This document shows, in pieces, positions 1-7,759 of a stretch of 11,429 nt of DNA. This DNA is from an uncultured Bacteroides sp. (GTDB lineage: Bacteria; Bacteroidota; Bacteroidia; Bacteroidales; Bacteroidaceae), in the NCBI GenBank assembly GCA_900551645.1, contig URWP01000071.1, positions 1 through 11,429 on the forward strand, read 5' to 3'. Position 1 is the stretch's first letter; every line of letters begins with the position of its first letter. Under the pieces are notes generated by a model. It ran no database searches. It saw nothing but the letters and a program-made list of their open reading frames with translations, and was not told the origin of the DNA. The translations under genes were made by a program, and so were the position numbers.

Positions 1-147
1 CACGAAGGTATGCGAAAGAGCTATGCTAGTCAATACGCCAATTTTGGAAGCTTACAGTTATCCGTGGCTTTAAAAAGAAACTCCGATTCCAATAACAAAC
101 TTACCCGAACTTTTGGAAAATCCATTGGTTCGGGTAAGAAAGGATAG
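1..147 (+). CDS. C-terminal end of an unidentified protein (partial)
   Basis: An open frame runs from the first base to a TAG at 145-147 and gives the last 48 residues of a protein whose start lies outside the window. I do not recognise the family. The segment NFGSLQLSVALKR alternates polar and hydrophobic residues like a terminal beta strand. It is followed by a basic, Gly/Ser/Lys-rich tail ending KSIGSGKKG. That pattern would suit the end of an outer-membrane beta-barrel protein of Bacteroidota, but this is a guess from a short fragment. The gene converges on htpG with only 25 bases between the two stop codons. Codons 34-46 contain both arms of a perfect 11-bp inverted repeat (see 100-138), so the tail may be constrained by RNA or DNA structure as well as by protein function. 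Confidence 0.5.
   Translation, partial: HEGMRKSYASQYANFGSLQLSVALKRNSDSNNKLTRTFGKSIGSGKKG
100..138 (-). terminator. Probable htpG terminator hairpin inside the convergent coding end
   Basis: The arms CTTACCCGAAC (100-110) and GTTCGGGTAAG (128-138) are perfectly complementary over 11 bp, with a 17-base loop. Read on the minus strand, the hairpin begins 34 bases after the htpG stop codon and is followed by TTTGTTATT, a moderately U-rich run. This fits an intrinsic terminator for htpG. On the plus strand no T-tract follows directly. The element lies wholly inside the last codons of the convergent gene. The U-run is interrupted, so termination strength is uncertain. Confidence 0.5.
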
Positions 148-172
148 AAATATGTAATATTTTTGTCGACGT

Positions 173-2227
173 TTAAATTAGCTCTATGCTACGTTTTACG
201 AAATTGGTTAAAGCCTCACCTTTTAACATGTTGTTCTGTAACAATGCTAAATCTATCAGCTGATGTACAATTTTATTATCTGCAGCGGATTCATTGATAA
301 CAGTTGTTTTTTGTTGCTTTTGTTCATTCAGTTTCTGTTCAACATTATTCAGTTCATCCTTATCAGTTGTGCTGATATCTTCATCTTTCTTGCCTTCTTG
401 AGCCTTACGTAGTTCTGTCTGACGTAAATTCAGCATAGCTATTTCTGACTCAATCGGAACCAATTTTTCAGCACAGGCAGATTCTGTTTCTTCCAGTACC
501 TTCTTTATTAATTGATGGTCACTGTTCAATACCAAGTTATACATATCTGGCATTTCACCATAGAAGCTCATACCAGGTTGTATATTAGCCATTTCCTTCA
601 TACGACGCATGTATTCAGCTTGAGTAATGACAATTGGTGATACTGTTTCGCCCAAAGCCCGTGTTTCTACATGGAATTCTACCTTCTGTATTTTTGGAAG
701 CTGTCCTTGGAACACTGTAGAAAGGAATTCTTTCTTGTCAGTAGCCAACTCTTCGCCATGCTTTTCTTCCTTTACAATCAAGCGGTCAATTATATCACTG
801 TCTACACGAGTAAAACGGCTCTTCTCAAATTTATGCTCCAACATATTAATCATAGGTACATCCAATTGTCCGTCCATCATTAATACGTTATAACCTTTGC
901 TCTTGGCTGCATCAATGTAGGTATATTGTTCGTCCAAATTATTAGAGTACAAATAAATCAGGTTACCATCCTTATCCGTTTGATTGTCTTTAATCAAAGT
1001 CTGATATTCCTCAAAAGTATAATATTTATTATCAGTATCTTTGAAAAGAGCGAATTTATTTGCTTTCTCATAGAAATCTTCTTGAGTCAACATACCATAA
1101 TTGATGAAAATCTTCAAGTCATCCCACTTATTTTCAAATTCGTTGCGGTCATTTTTAAAAATGGACTGTAAACGGTCTGAAACTTTCTTTGTGATATACG
1201 TTGAGATTTTCTTGACATTCGAATCACTTTGGAGATAAGAACGAGAAACGTTCAAGGGGATGTCTGGAGAATCAATTACACCGTGCAACAATGTCAGGAA
1301 ATCCGGTACAATACCTTCTACAGAATCTGTTACATAGACTTGGTTACAATACAACTGAATCTTGTTTTTCTGTAGGTCTATATTACTTTTGATTTTCGGA
1401 AAGTAGAGTACTCCGGTTAAATTGAACGGGTAATCCACATTCAAGTGAATCCAGAACAGTGGTTCATCTGACATCGGATACAAGTCTCTATAGAACTTCT
1501 TGTAATCTTCATCTTTCAGTTCACTTGGTTTTTTGGTCCATATAGGACAAGTGTCATTGATGATATTGTCTTCATTTGTTTCCACTTGTTTACCGTCTTT
1601 CCATTCTTTCTTCTTACCGAAAGCTATGGAAACCGGAAGGAACCGACAATATTTGGTAAGCAGGCTCTGGATACGTGATTCTTCCAGGAACTCTTTACAG
1701 TCATCATCTACATGTAAAACAATGTCTGTACCACGATCGGCTTTTTCTGTTTCTTCCAAAGTAAACTCAGGACTACCATCGCAAGTCCATTTAACGGCAG
1801 GCGCTTCCTCTTTGTAAGACTTGGTAATGATATCTACCTGTTTAGCTACCATAAAGGCTGAATAGAATCCAAGTCCGAAATGTCCGATAATGGCGTTGGC
1901 ATCATCCTTGTATTTTTCAAGGAAATCGTTGGCGCCAGAAAAAGCAATCTGGTTGATGTATTTTTCAATTTCCTCGGCTGTCAGTCCTAAACCGCGGTCA
2001 GAAATAGTAATTGTCTGGTTCTCTTTATCAACGCTTACATGAATTGTCAAATCACCTAACTCACCTTTAAACTCACCGGTAGAAGCTAATGTCTTTAACT
2101 TTTGTGTAGCATCTACACCGTTAGATACCAGTTCGCGTAAGAATATTTCATGATCGCTATACAAGAATTTTTTGATAATGGGGAAGATATTTTCTGTTGT
2201 AACCCCGATATTGCCTTTTTTCATCAT
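173..2227 (-). CDS. htpG: Molecular chaperone HtpG (bacterial Hsp90)
   Basis: This encodes the cytosolic ATP-dependent Hsp90 homologue, which remodels client proteins during stress. The 684 residues show the Hsp90 order. The N-terminal GHKL ATPase domain has RELVSNGVDA at 31-40 (Glu32 in the catalytic position), SDRGLGL at 76-82, the lid motif GHFGLGFYSAF at 115-125 and GTDIVLHV at 166-173. The middle domain carries NVSRSYLQ at 326-333, whose Arg is expected to contact the ATP gamma-phosphate. The C-terminal dimerisation domain ends in FVKRSIELI, with no eukaryotic MEEVD. The protein is about 60 residues longer than E. coli HtpG. Most of the excess is a Lys/Glu/Gln-rich stretch at about 584-647 that may be helical or coiled. 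Two adjacent ATGs open the frame, and I cannot tell which is used. A terminator separates it from clpC upstream, so it probably has its own promoter in the 42 bases before the start (TTTG at the end of the terminator T-tract is a weak -33 candidate). The identity is certain. Confidence 0.98.
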   Translation of the reverse strand: MMKKGNIGVTTENIFPIIKKFLYSDHEIFLRELVSNGVDATQKLKTLASTGEFKGELGDLTIHVSVDKENQTITISDRGLGLTAEEIEKYINQIAFSGANDFLEKYKDDANAIIGHFGLGFYSAFMVAKQVDIITKSYKEEAPAVKWTCDGSPEFTLEETEKADRGTDIVLHVDDDCKEFLEESRIQSLLTKYCRFLPVSIAFGKKKEWKDGKQVETNEDNIINDTCPIWTKKPSELKDEDYKKFYRDLYPMSDEPLFWIHLNVDYPFNLTGVLYFPKIKSNIDLQKNKIQLYCNQVYVTDSVEGIVPDFLTLLHGVIDSPDIPLNVSRSYLQSDSNVKKISTYITKKVSDRLQSIFKNDRNEFENKWDDLKIFINYGMLTQEDFYEKANKFALFKDTDNKYYTFEEYQTLIKDNQTDKDGNLIYLYSNNLDEQYTYIDAAKSKGYNVLMMDGQLDVPMINMLEHKFEKSRFTRVDSDIIDRLIVKEEKHGEELATDKKEFLSTVFQGQLPKIQKVEFHVETRALGETVSPIVITQAEYMRRMKEMANIQPGMSFYGEMPDMYNLVLNSDHQLIKKVLEETESACAEKLVPIESEIAMLNLRQTELRKAQEGKKDEDISTTDKDELNNVEQKLNEQKQQKTTVINESAADNKIVHQLIDLALLQNNMLKGEALTNFVKRSIELI

Positions 2228-2269
2228 ATCTAAGTTTTATAATATTCATAATATCGCCGTTATTAGGAC

Positions 2270-2301
2270 AAAAAAAATGCCAGACAAGAAGTTGCCTGAC
2301 A
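2270..2301 (-). terminator. Intrinsic terminator between clpC and htpG
   Basis: On the minus strand the arms TGTCAGGCAA and TTGTCTGGCA form a 10-bp stem with two G-U wobbles around a CTTC loop, followed by eight U residues. Flanking A/T pairs can extend the stem. It starts 24 bases after the clpC stop codon. The two wobbles would be A-C mismatches in the plus-strand RNA, so it should act mainly on minus-strand transcripts. It implies that htpG is not simply the second gene of a clpC operon. Confidence 0.88.
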
Positions 2302-2325
2302 TTTTGTCTTATATCTGAAAGAACG

Positions 2326-4878
2326 TCACAGTTCTTCTGATTCGCTGATAAAGTTCACTCCATCTTTATTAGCATTTAATTCGACACGGATAGTATTTCC
2401 TGTTGTCGGATTTTCATTGATAATCATTTCTGCCAATCCATTCTCAAGATAATTCTGTATGGCGCGTTTGAGCGGTCGGGCACCAAACTGTACATCGTAT
2501 CCCTTATTTGCGATGAAACGTTTTGCCTCATCTGTTATAATTAACTTATATCCAATGTTTTCTACACGTTTATAAAGGCTCTTTAGCTCGATGTCAATAA
2601 TCTTGTTCAATGCTTCCTCGTTCAATTGATCAAAAGTTACAATTTCGTCTAAACGATTGATGAACTCAGGAGCAAAAGATTTGTTCAGTGCTTTGGTTAT
2701 TACGCTTCGAGAGTATTCTTTTTCATCTGTGCGCGTTTGGGCAGCAAAACCTATTCCTTTACCAAATTCTTTTAATTGTCTGGTTCCTACATTAGATGTC
2801 AATATGATTACCGTATTCTTGAAGTCGACCGTTCTGCCATAGCTGTCAGTCAGACGACCTTCATCCATTACCTGGAGTAAAATATTGTATACTTCAGAAT
2901 GGGCTTTTTCTATTTCGTCCAACAAAACGATGGAGTAAGGTTTGCGGCGAACTTTTTCAGTTAACTGTCCACCCTCTTCATATCCGACGTATCCCGGGGG
3001 AGCTCCAACCAGTCTAGAAACCGTATACTTGTCCATGTATTCACTCATATCGATGCGGATTAAGGCATCTGTCGTTCCGAACATTTCCCTCGCCAATTCT
3101 TTAGCCAGATGTGTCTTGCCGACACCAGTTGGCCCTAAAAATAAGAAGGTACCAATCGGTTTGTTCGGGTCTTTCAACCCTACGCGGCTACGTAGAATTG
3201 CTTTTACCAATGTCTCAATTGCTTGATCTTGAGCAATAACTTTGTTCAATAAAGCTTGTTTCATCCCTTTTAGTTTGTTGCCTTCCTGTTCGGCCATTCG
3301 CTGAACAGGTATTCCGGAAATCATAGAAACGACATTGGCTATTTGTTCTTCATCCACGACTTCTCGATTTTCACGGGATTTGGCTTCCCACTCCATTTTC
3401 ATGGTCTCCAGTTCTTTTTCTAATGTCTTTTCATGATCGCGGAAACTGGCTGCCAATTCGAAGTTTTGTAGACGGACTGCCTCGTTCTTGTTGTTACGGG
3501 CTTCCTCGATGGCTTTTTCCTGTTCTTCGATTTCTTTAGGGACTGTGATATTAGTCAAATGTACTCGTGAACCAGCTTCGTCCATTGCGTCAATAGCCTT
3601 ATCCGGGAAGTTACGGTCAGTAACATAACGGTCGGTCAATTTGACACATGCCATGAGTGCTTCGTCAGTATATGTCACATTGTGATGCTCTTCGTATTTG
3701 TCTTTTATATTCCGAAGAATCTGCAATGTCTCTTCCGGTGTAGTAGGTTCTACCAATACTTTTTGGAAGCGACGTTCCAATGCTCCGTCTTTTTCAATAT
3801 TCTGTCGGTACTCATCTAGGGTAGTGGCACCGATGCACTGTATTTCACCTCTGGCTAATGCTGGCTTCAGCATGTTGGCTGCATCCATGGATCCTGCTGC
3901 TGAACCAGCTCCAACGATATTATGGATTTCATCGATGAAGAGAATGATATTCGGATTCTTTTTCAGTTCATTAAGAATAGAACGGATTCGTTCTTCAAAC
4001 TGTCCGCGATATTTGGTTCCAGCCACGACCGAGGTCATATCCAAAGCTACAACTCGTTTGTTGAAGAGAATACGGGATACCTTTTTCTGAACGATACGTA
4101 AGGCCAGCCCTTCGACAATAGCCGATTTTCCTACGCCTGGTTCTCCGATAAGAATCGGGTTATTTTTCTTACGGCGACTCAATATTTGGGCGAGGCGTTC
4201 AATTTCTTTTTCTCGTCCTACTACAGGGTCTAGATTCCCAGCTTCTGCCGCTTTTGTCATGTCAGTGCCAAATGAGTCTAATACAGGTGTTTCGTTGGCA
4301 GGTTTCCGTTCGCTGGTTCTAGTGGCAGATGGAGTATCAGATGGAGTTGAAGAGAATGCATTACCTTTGTCGGTATTCGGTCTGCGTGAAATTCCTTCCT
4401 CTTCTTCCTCTTCTTCGCCGAAATCCAATCCGCCTTGCGGCTCGGTTTTAGGAATCAGTTTGTCTACTATTTTTTGGTAAGTCACTTCGTTTTCTTCCAG
4501 CAGTCTGGAGGCTCTGTTCTGATTGTCTCTCATAATTGCCAATAATACATGTTCTGAATCTGTCTGGGTTGTTTTCATCAGTCTTGCTTCCAATAAACTC
4601 ATTTTCAGTATTCTGGAGGCTTTTTCCGTAAAATCGACTGTCTCTTCCGAGAAAGATTCTTTTTCTGCTTCTTCTTTTAACAAGGTTTCCAGCTTGTCCT
4701 TCACTCGTGTCAAGTCTACATAGAGACTTCTTAATATATCAAATGCTTTACCTTCTCCGTTACGGATAATCCCAAGCAACAGGTGTTCTGGGCCTATTTT
4801 GCTGTTATGCAAACGGCAAGCCTCTTCTTTGCTATATTGAATGATATCGGAAACTCTTTGTGTAAATTGGTTGTTCAT
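2326..4878 (-). CDS. clpC: AAA+ unfoldase ClpC (Hsp100 family)
   Basis: This is a ring-forming ATPase that unfolds proteins and feeds them to the ClpP protease in the cytosol. Domains in the 850 residues: a Clp N-domain with two repeats (about 1-145); an acidic linker with seven consecutive Glu (155-161) and a Ser/Thr/Pro-rich stretch to about 200; AAA module 1 with Walker A GEPGVGKS (245-252), Walker B FIDE (314-317) and arginine-finger region ALERRF (366-371); a short coiled M/UVR-like region (about 450-490), typical of ClpC rather than the long ClpB middle domain; AAA module 2 with Walker A GPTGVGKT (582-589), Walker B VLLDE (651-655) and sensor-2 GAR (799-801). IGF at 709-711 sits where the ClpP-docking loop is expected, which favours a protease partner over ClpB-type disaggregation. 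No clpP, mcsA, mcsB or ctsR lies in this window. An SD-like GAGGGG lies 7 bases before the ATG, unusual for this group. The gene is divergent from gyrA. Confidence 0.96.
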   Translation of the reverse strand: MNNQFTQRVSDIIQYSKEEACRLHNSKIGPEHLLLGIIRNGEGKAFDILRSLYVDLTRVKDKLETLLKEEAEKESFSEETVDFTEKASRILKMSLLEARLMKTTQTDSEHVLLAIMRDNQNRASRLLEENEVTYQKIVDKLIPKTEPQGGLDFGEEEEEEEGISRRPNTDKGNAFSSTPSDTPSATRTSERKPANETPVLDSFGTDMTKAAEAGNLDPVVGREKEIERLAQILSRRKKNNPILIGEPGVGKSAIVEGLALRIVQKKVSRILFNKRVVALDMTSVVAGTKYRGQFEERIRSILNELKKNPNIILFIDEIHNIVGAGSAAGSMDAANMLKPALARGEIQCIGATTLDEYRQNIEKDGALERRFQKVLVEPTTPEETLQILRNIKDKYEEHHNVTYTDEALMACVKLTDRYVTDRNFPDKAIDAMDEAGSRVHLTNITVPKEIEEQEKAIEEARNNKNEAVRLQNFELAASFRDHEKTLEKELETMKMEWEAKSRENREVVDEEQIANVVSMISGIPVQRMAEQEGNKLKGMKQALLNKVIAQDQAIETLVKAILRSRVGLKDPNKPIGTFLFLGPTGVGKTHLAKELAREMFGTTDALIRIDMSEYMDKYTVSRLVGAPPGYVGYEEGGQLTEKVRRKPYSIVLLDEIEKAHSEVYNILLQVMDEGRLTDSYGRTVDFKNTVIILTSNVGTRQLKEFGKGIGFAAQTRTDEKEYSRSVITKALNKSFAPEFINRLDEIVTFDQLNEEALNKIIDIELKSLYKRVENIGYKLIITDEAKRFIANKGYDVQFGARPLKRAIQNYLENGLAEMIINENPTTGNTIRVELNANKDGVNFISESEEL

Positions 4879-4905
4879 AATTTAACCCCTCTCTAAAAGT
4901 AATCG

Positions 4906-4925
4906 TTCTGGTAACTATACCAGAA
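4906..4925. promoter_or_regulatory. Perfect 8-bp inverted repeat at the clpC transcription start
   Basis: The arms TTCTGGTA (4906-4913) and TACCAGAA (4918-4925) are exact reverse complements, with a 4-base spacer. The repeat lies 3 bases downstream of the predicted clpC -7 element and 27 bases before the clpC ATG, so it should overlap or follow the transcription start. This is the expected place for a repressor operator or a stable 5'-UTR hairpin. It matches neither the CIRCE element of HrcA nor the CtsR heptad repeat. The function is inferred from position only. Confidence 0.55.
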
Positions 4926-4928
4926 GTG

Positions 4929-4959
4929 CAAATATACATCTATAAATAATAGGATAAAA
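4929..4959 (-). promoter_or_regulatory. clpC promoter (Bacteroides type)
   Basis: On the minus strand TATATTTG (4936 down to 4929) matches the Bacteroides -7 consensus TAnnTTTG at every fixed position. TTTT (4959-4956) stands 19 bases upstream and matches three of four bases of the -33 TTTG element. The predicted start lies about 5-10 bases downstream, which gives clpC a leader of roughly 40-45 bases. This is the best -7 match in the window. Confidence 0.7.
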
Positions 4960-4981
4960 GTTCTTATGGGTTATTTAACAA

Positions 4982-4996
4982 AATGTGTGCCACATT
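4982..4996. promoter_or_regulatory. Small palindrome in the clpC-gyrA gap, possible activator or repressor site
   Basis: AATGTG (4982-4987) and CACATT (4991-4996) are exact inverted repeats with a 3-base spacer. They sit about 23 bases upstream of the clpC -33 element and about 80 bases upstream of the gyrA -33 candidate. The position suits a transcription-factor site for either divergent gene. The arms are short and could arise by chance in A/T-rich DNA. Confidence 0.3.
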
Positions 4997-5075
4997 AATG
5001 AAATATATCCTTTTTAAGAGAGTGACACCGAAGAGTAAAAAACTTTAATAGGTAACACTTTTTTTGTATAAAATG

Positions 5076-5106
5076 TTTCGTATATCGGCTAAAAGTCGTA
5101 CTTTAG
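5076..5106 (+). promoter_or_regulatory. Candidate gyrA promoter
   Basis: TTTC (5076-5079) and TACTTTAG (5099-5106) are separated by 19 bases. They match the Bacteroides -33 (TTTG) and -7 (TAnnTTTG) elements with one mismatch each. The predicted start would give a 5' leader of about 35-40 bases before the gyrA ATG at 5153. Another partial -7 match, AATATTTG at 5140-5147, would give an almost leaderless message and has no good upstream element. Confidence 0.4.
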
Positions 5107-5152
5107 CATGGTTTTTTACAAACCGAGAGATGTATAATTAATATTTGTTTAA

Positions 5153-7723
5153 ATGCAAGACCAAGACAGAATTATAAAAATTAACATCGAAGAGGAAATG
5201 AAGTCGTCGTACATCGATTACTCAATGTCGGTAATCGTAGCACGCGCCCTCCCGGATGTCAGAGATGGTTTTAAGCCGGTTCATCGCCGTATCTTGTATG
5301 GAATGATGGAACTTGGTAATACATCAGACAAGCCGTATAAGAAATCAGCAAGAATTGTAGGTGAAGTTTTAGGTAAATATCATCCGCATGGAGATTCTTC
5401 CGTATATGGAGCATTGGTCCGTATGGCTCAGGATTGGGCAATGCGCTATCCATTGGTGGATGGACAAGGTAACTTTGGTTCAGTAGACGGTGATAGTCCA
5501 GCAGCCATGCGTTACACGGAAGCCCGTCTGAAGAAAGTCGGTGAAGAGATGATGCAGGACTTGTATAAGGAAACTGTTGATTTTCAGAACAACTTCGATG
5601 ATACATTGCAAGAGCCGACAGTGATGCCGACACGTATCCCGAATCTTCTGGTAAACGGAGCCTCTGGTATTGCAGTTGGTATGGCAACTAATATGCCGAC
5701 TCATAACTTAGCCGAAGTAATTGACGCTTGTGTAGCATATATAGACAACAACGATATCGATGTTGATGGTTTGATGCATTATATCAAAGCTCCGGATTTC
5801 CCTACAGGAGGATATATATATGGTATAAGTGGCGTTCGTGACGCTTATGAGACTGGCCGTGGACGCGTTGTTATGCGCGCCAAAACAGAAATCGAATCTC
5901 ATCCTACCCATGACAAGATTATCGTTAATGAAATACCTTACAATGTCAATAAAAAGGAACTGATTGAAAGCATCGCTTCATTGGTAAATGAGAAGAAAAT
6001 TGAGGGTATTTCGTATGTGAACGATGAATCTGACCGTGAAGGTATGCGTATTGTCATCGATGTGAAACGCGATGCTAATGCGAGTGTTGTACTGAACAAA
6101 CTTTTCAAGATGACAGCTTTACAAACTTCGTTCGGAGTGAACAATATCGCATTGGTTCACGGCAGACCGAAATTGCTGAATCTGAAAGATTTGATTCGTC
6201 TGTTTGTAGAACATCGCCACGAAGTGGTTATCCGTCGTACTCGTTATGATTTGCGGAAAGCCAAGGAACGTGCTCATATTCTGGAGGGTCTGATAATAGC
6301 TTCTGATAATATCGATGAAGTAATTCGTATTATTCGTGCAGCCAAGACTCCGAATGAGGCTATTGAGAACCTGATGGCTCGTTTCCAACTGTCAGAAATT
6401 CAGGCGCGTGCCATCGTCGAGATGCGTTTGCGTCAGCTGACAGGACTGATGCAGGATCAGTTGCATGCAGAATATGAAGAATTGATGAAACAGATTGCTT
6501 ACTTCGAAGAAATTTTGACTAATGATGAACTTTGTAAGAAAGTCATTAAGGATGAATTAATTGAAGTAAAAGAAAAATATGGTGATAAGCGTCGTTCTGA
6601 AATCGTTTATGCTTCAGAAGAGTTCAATCCGGAGGACTTTTATGCTGATGACCAAATGGTTATCACTATTTCTCATCTGGGATACATCAAACGTACACCT
6701 TTGTCTGAATTCCATGCGCAGAATAGGGGGGGAGTAGGATCGAAGGGTAGCGAAACCCGTGATGAGGACTTCATTGAGCATATTTATCCGGCTACCATGC
6801 ATAATACGATGATGTTCTTTACCCAAAAAGGTAAATGCTATTGGTTAAAGGTTTATGAAATACCGGAAGGTAACAAGACCTCAAAGGGACGTGCTATCCA
6901 GAATCTGCTGAATATCGATTCGGACGATATGGTGACTGCCTATTTGCGTGTCAAGAACCTGAATGACACTGAATTCATCAATAGCCATTATGTATTGTTC
7001 TGTACAAAGCAGGGTGTCATCAAGAAGACATTGTTGGAACAATATTCCCGTCCGCGTCAAAACGGAGTGAATGCCATTACCATTCGTGAAGACGACCGTG
7101 TCATCGAAGTTCGTATGACAAACGGAAACAACGAAATTGTGATTGCGAATCGTAATGGACGTGCTATCCGTTTCCATGAGAGTGCTGTCCGCGACATGGG
7201 ACGTACTGCCACCGGTGTACGTGGTATTACCCTTGATGAAGATGGAGTAGATGAAGTTATCGGAATGATTTGTATCAAAGATCCTCAGAAAGAAACGATT
7301 ATGGTTGTTTCTGAAAATGGTTACGGTAAACGTTCTGACATCGAAGATTATCGGAAAACGAATCGTGGAGGTAAAGGTGTCAAGACATTGAGTATTACAG
7401 ATAAGACAGGTAAACTGGTAGCTATCAAATCTGTAACAGATGAGAATGACTTGATGATTATCAATAAGTCCGGTATTACGATTCGTCTGAAAGTTGCTGA
7501 TGTACGTATCATGGGCCGTGCTACCCAAGGAGTCAAACTGATTGACCTTGAGAAGCGTAATGATCAGATTGGTTCTGTGTGCAAGGTTACCTCAGAACCG
7601 GAAGAAGATACTCAGGATGAAGATACGACATTGTCGGTAGGAGAGGAGGAATACATCTCTCCGGTAGAAGGACAGGAAGACGAGAACCTGGCTGAAGAGG
7701 CAAATGAAGATGACAAGAATTAA
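5153..7723 (+). CDS. gyrA: DNA gyrase subunit A
   Basis: This is the DNA-cleaving subunit of the A2B2 type II topoisomerase that introduces negative supercoils. The 856 residues contain the N-terminal breakage-reunion core and a C-terminal beta-pinwheel of repeated blades (from about 500). The catalytic Tyr is Tyr121 in AAMRYTE. The quinolone region reads HPHGDSSVYGALVRMAQ (77-93): Ser82 is the wild-type residue, whereas the position of E. coli Asp87 is Gly86. The GyrA box, which defines gyrase over topoisomerase IV, is QNRGGVG at 523-529. It is recognisable but lacks the usual Lys at position six. A further TNRGGKG lies at 736-742 in a later blade. The last about 40 residues are strongly acidic, as is common for GyrA tails. 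A TAA stands directly in frame before the ATG, so the start is fixed. It is divergent from clpC, and a secreted TPR protein follows after 36 bases, probably in the same transcript. parC would be the nearest alternative, but the box and the full pinwheel favour gyrA. Confidence 0.97.
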   Translation: MQDQDRIIKINIEEEMKSSYIDYSMSVIVARALPDVRDGFKPVHRRILYGMMELGNTSDKPYKKSARIVGEVLGKYHPHGDSSVYGALVRMAQDWAMRYPLVDGQGNFGSVDGDSPAAMRYTEARLKKVGEEMMQDLYKETVDFQNNFDDTLQEPTVMPTRIPNLLVNGASGIAVGMATNMPTHNLAEVIDACVAYIDNNDIDVDGLMHYIKAPDFPTGGYIYGISGVRDAYETGRGRVVMRAKTEIESHPTHDKIIVNEIPYNVNKKELIESIASLVNEKKIEGISYVNDESDREGMRIVIDVKRDANASVVLNKLFKMTALQTSFGVNNIALVHGRPKLLNLKDLIRLFVEHRHEVVIRRTRYDLRKAKERAHILEGLIIASDNIDEVIRIIRAAKTPNEAIENLMARFQLSEIQARAIVEMRLRQLTGLMQDQLHAEYEELMKQIAYFEEILTNDELCKKVIKDELIEVKEKYGDKRRSEIVYASEEFNPEDFYADDQMVITISHLGYIKRTPLSEFHAQNRGGVGSKGSETRDEDFIEHIYPATMHNTMMFFTQKGKCYWLKVYEIPEGNKTSKGRAIQNLLNIDSDDMVTAYLRVKNLNDTEFINSHYVLFCTKQGVIKKTLLEQYSRPRQNGVNAITIREDDRVIEVRMTNGNNEIVIANRNGRAIRFHESAVRDMGRTATGVRGITLDEDGVDEVIGMICIKDPQKETIMVVSENGYGKRSDIEDYRKTNRGGKGVKTLSITDKTGKLVAIKSVTDENDLMIINKSGITIRLKVADVRIMGRATQGVKLIDLEKRNDQIGSVCKVTSEPEEDTQDEDTTLSVGEEEYISPVEGQEDENLAEEANEDDKN

Positions 7724-7759
7724 CTAGAATAATTTGTGTATTACTTAATTTAAAATGTT

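Noticed and set aside
3698..4090. A 130-codon plus-strand frame opposite clpC
   Set aside because: It is fully antisense to the conserved first AAA module of clpC. The composition is Ser/Arg-rich with no known motif.
4155..4260. Possibility that the Hsp100 gene is clpB rather than clpC
   Set aside because: The region between the AAA modules is short and UVR-like, not the long ClpB coiled middle domain, and a ClpP-loop IGF is present.
5022..5058. Imperfect inverted repeat GTGACACC/GGTAACAC in the clpC-gyrA gap
   Set aside because: Only six of eight positions match and the arms are 21 bases apart. This is too weak to call an operator.
6881..7528. A 215-codon open frame on the minus strand, opposite gyrA
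   Set aside because: It lies wholly inside gyrA. Its translation is rich in Thr, Ile, Asn and His with no family resemblance, as expected for an antisense shadow of a real gene.
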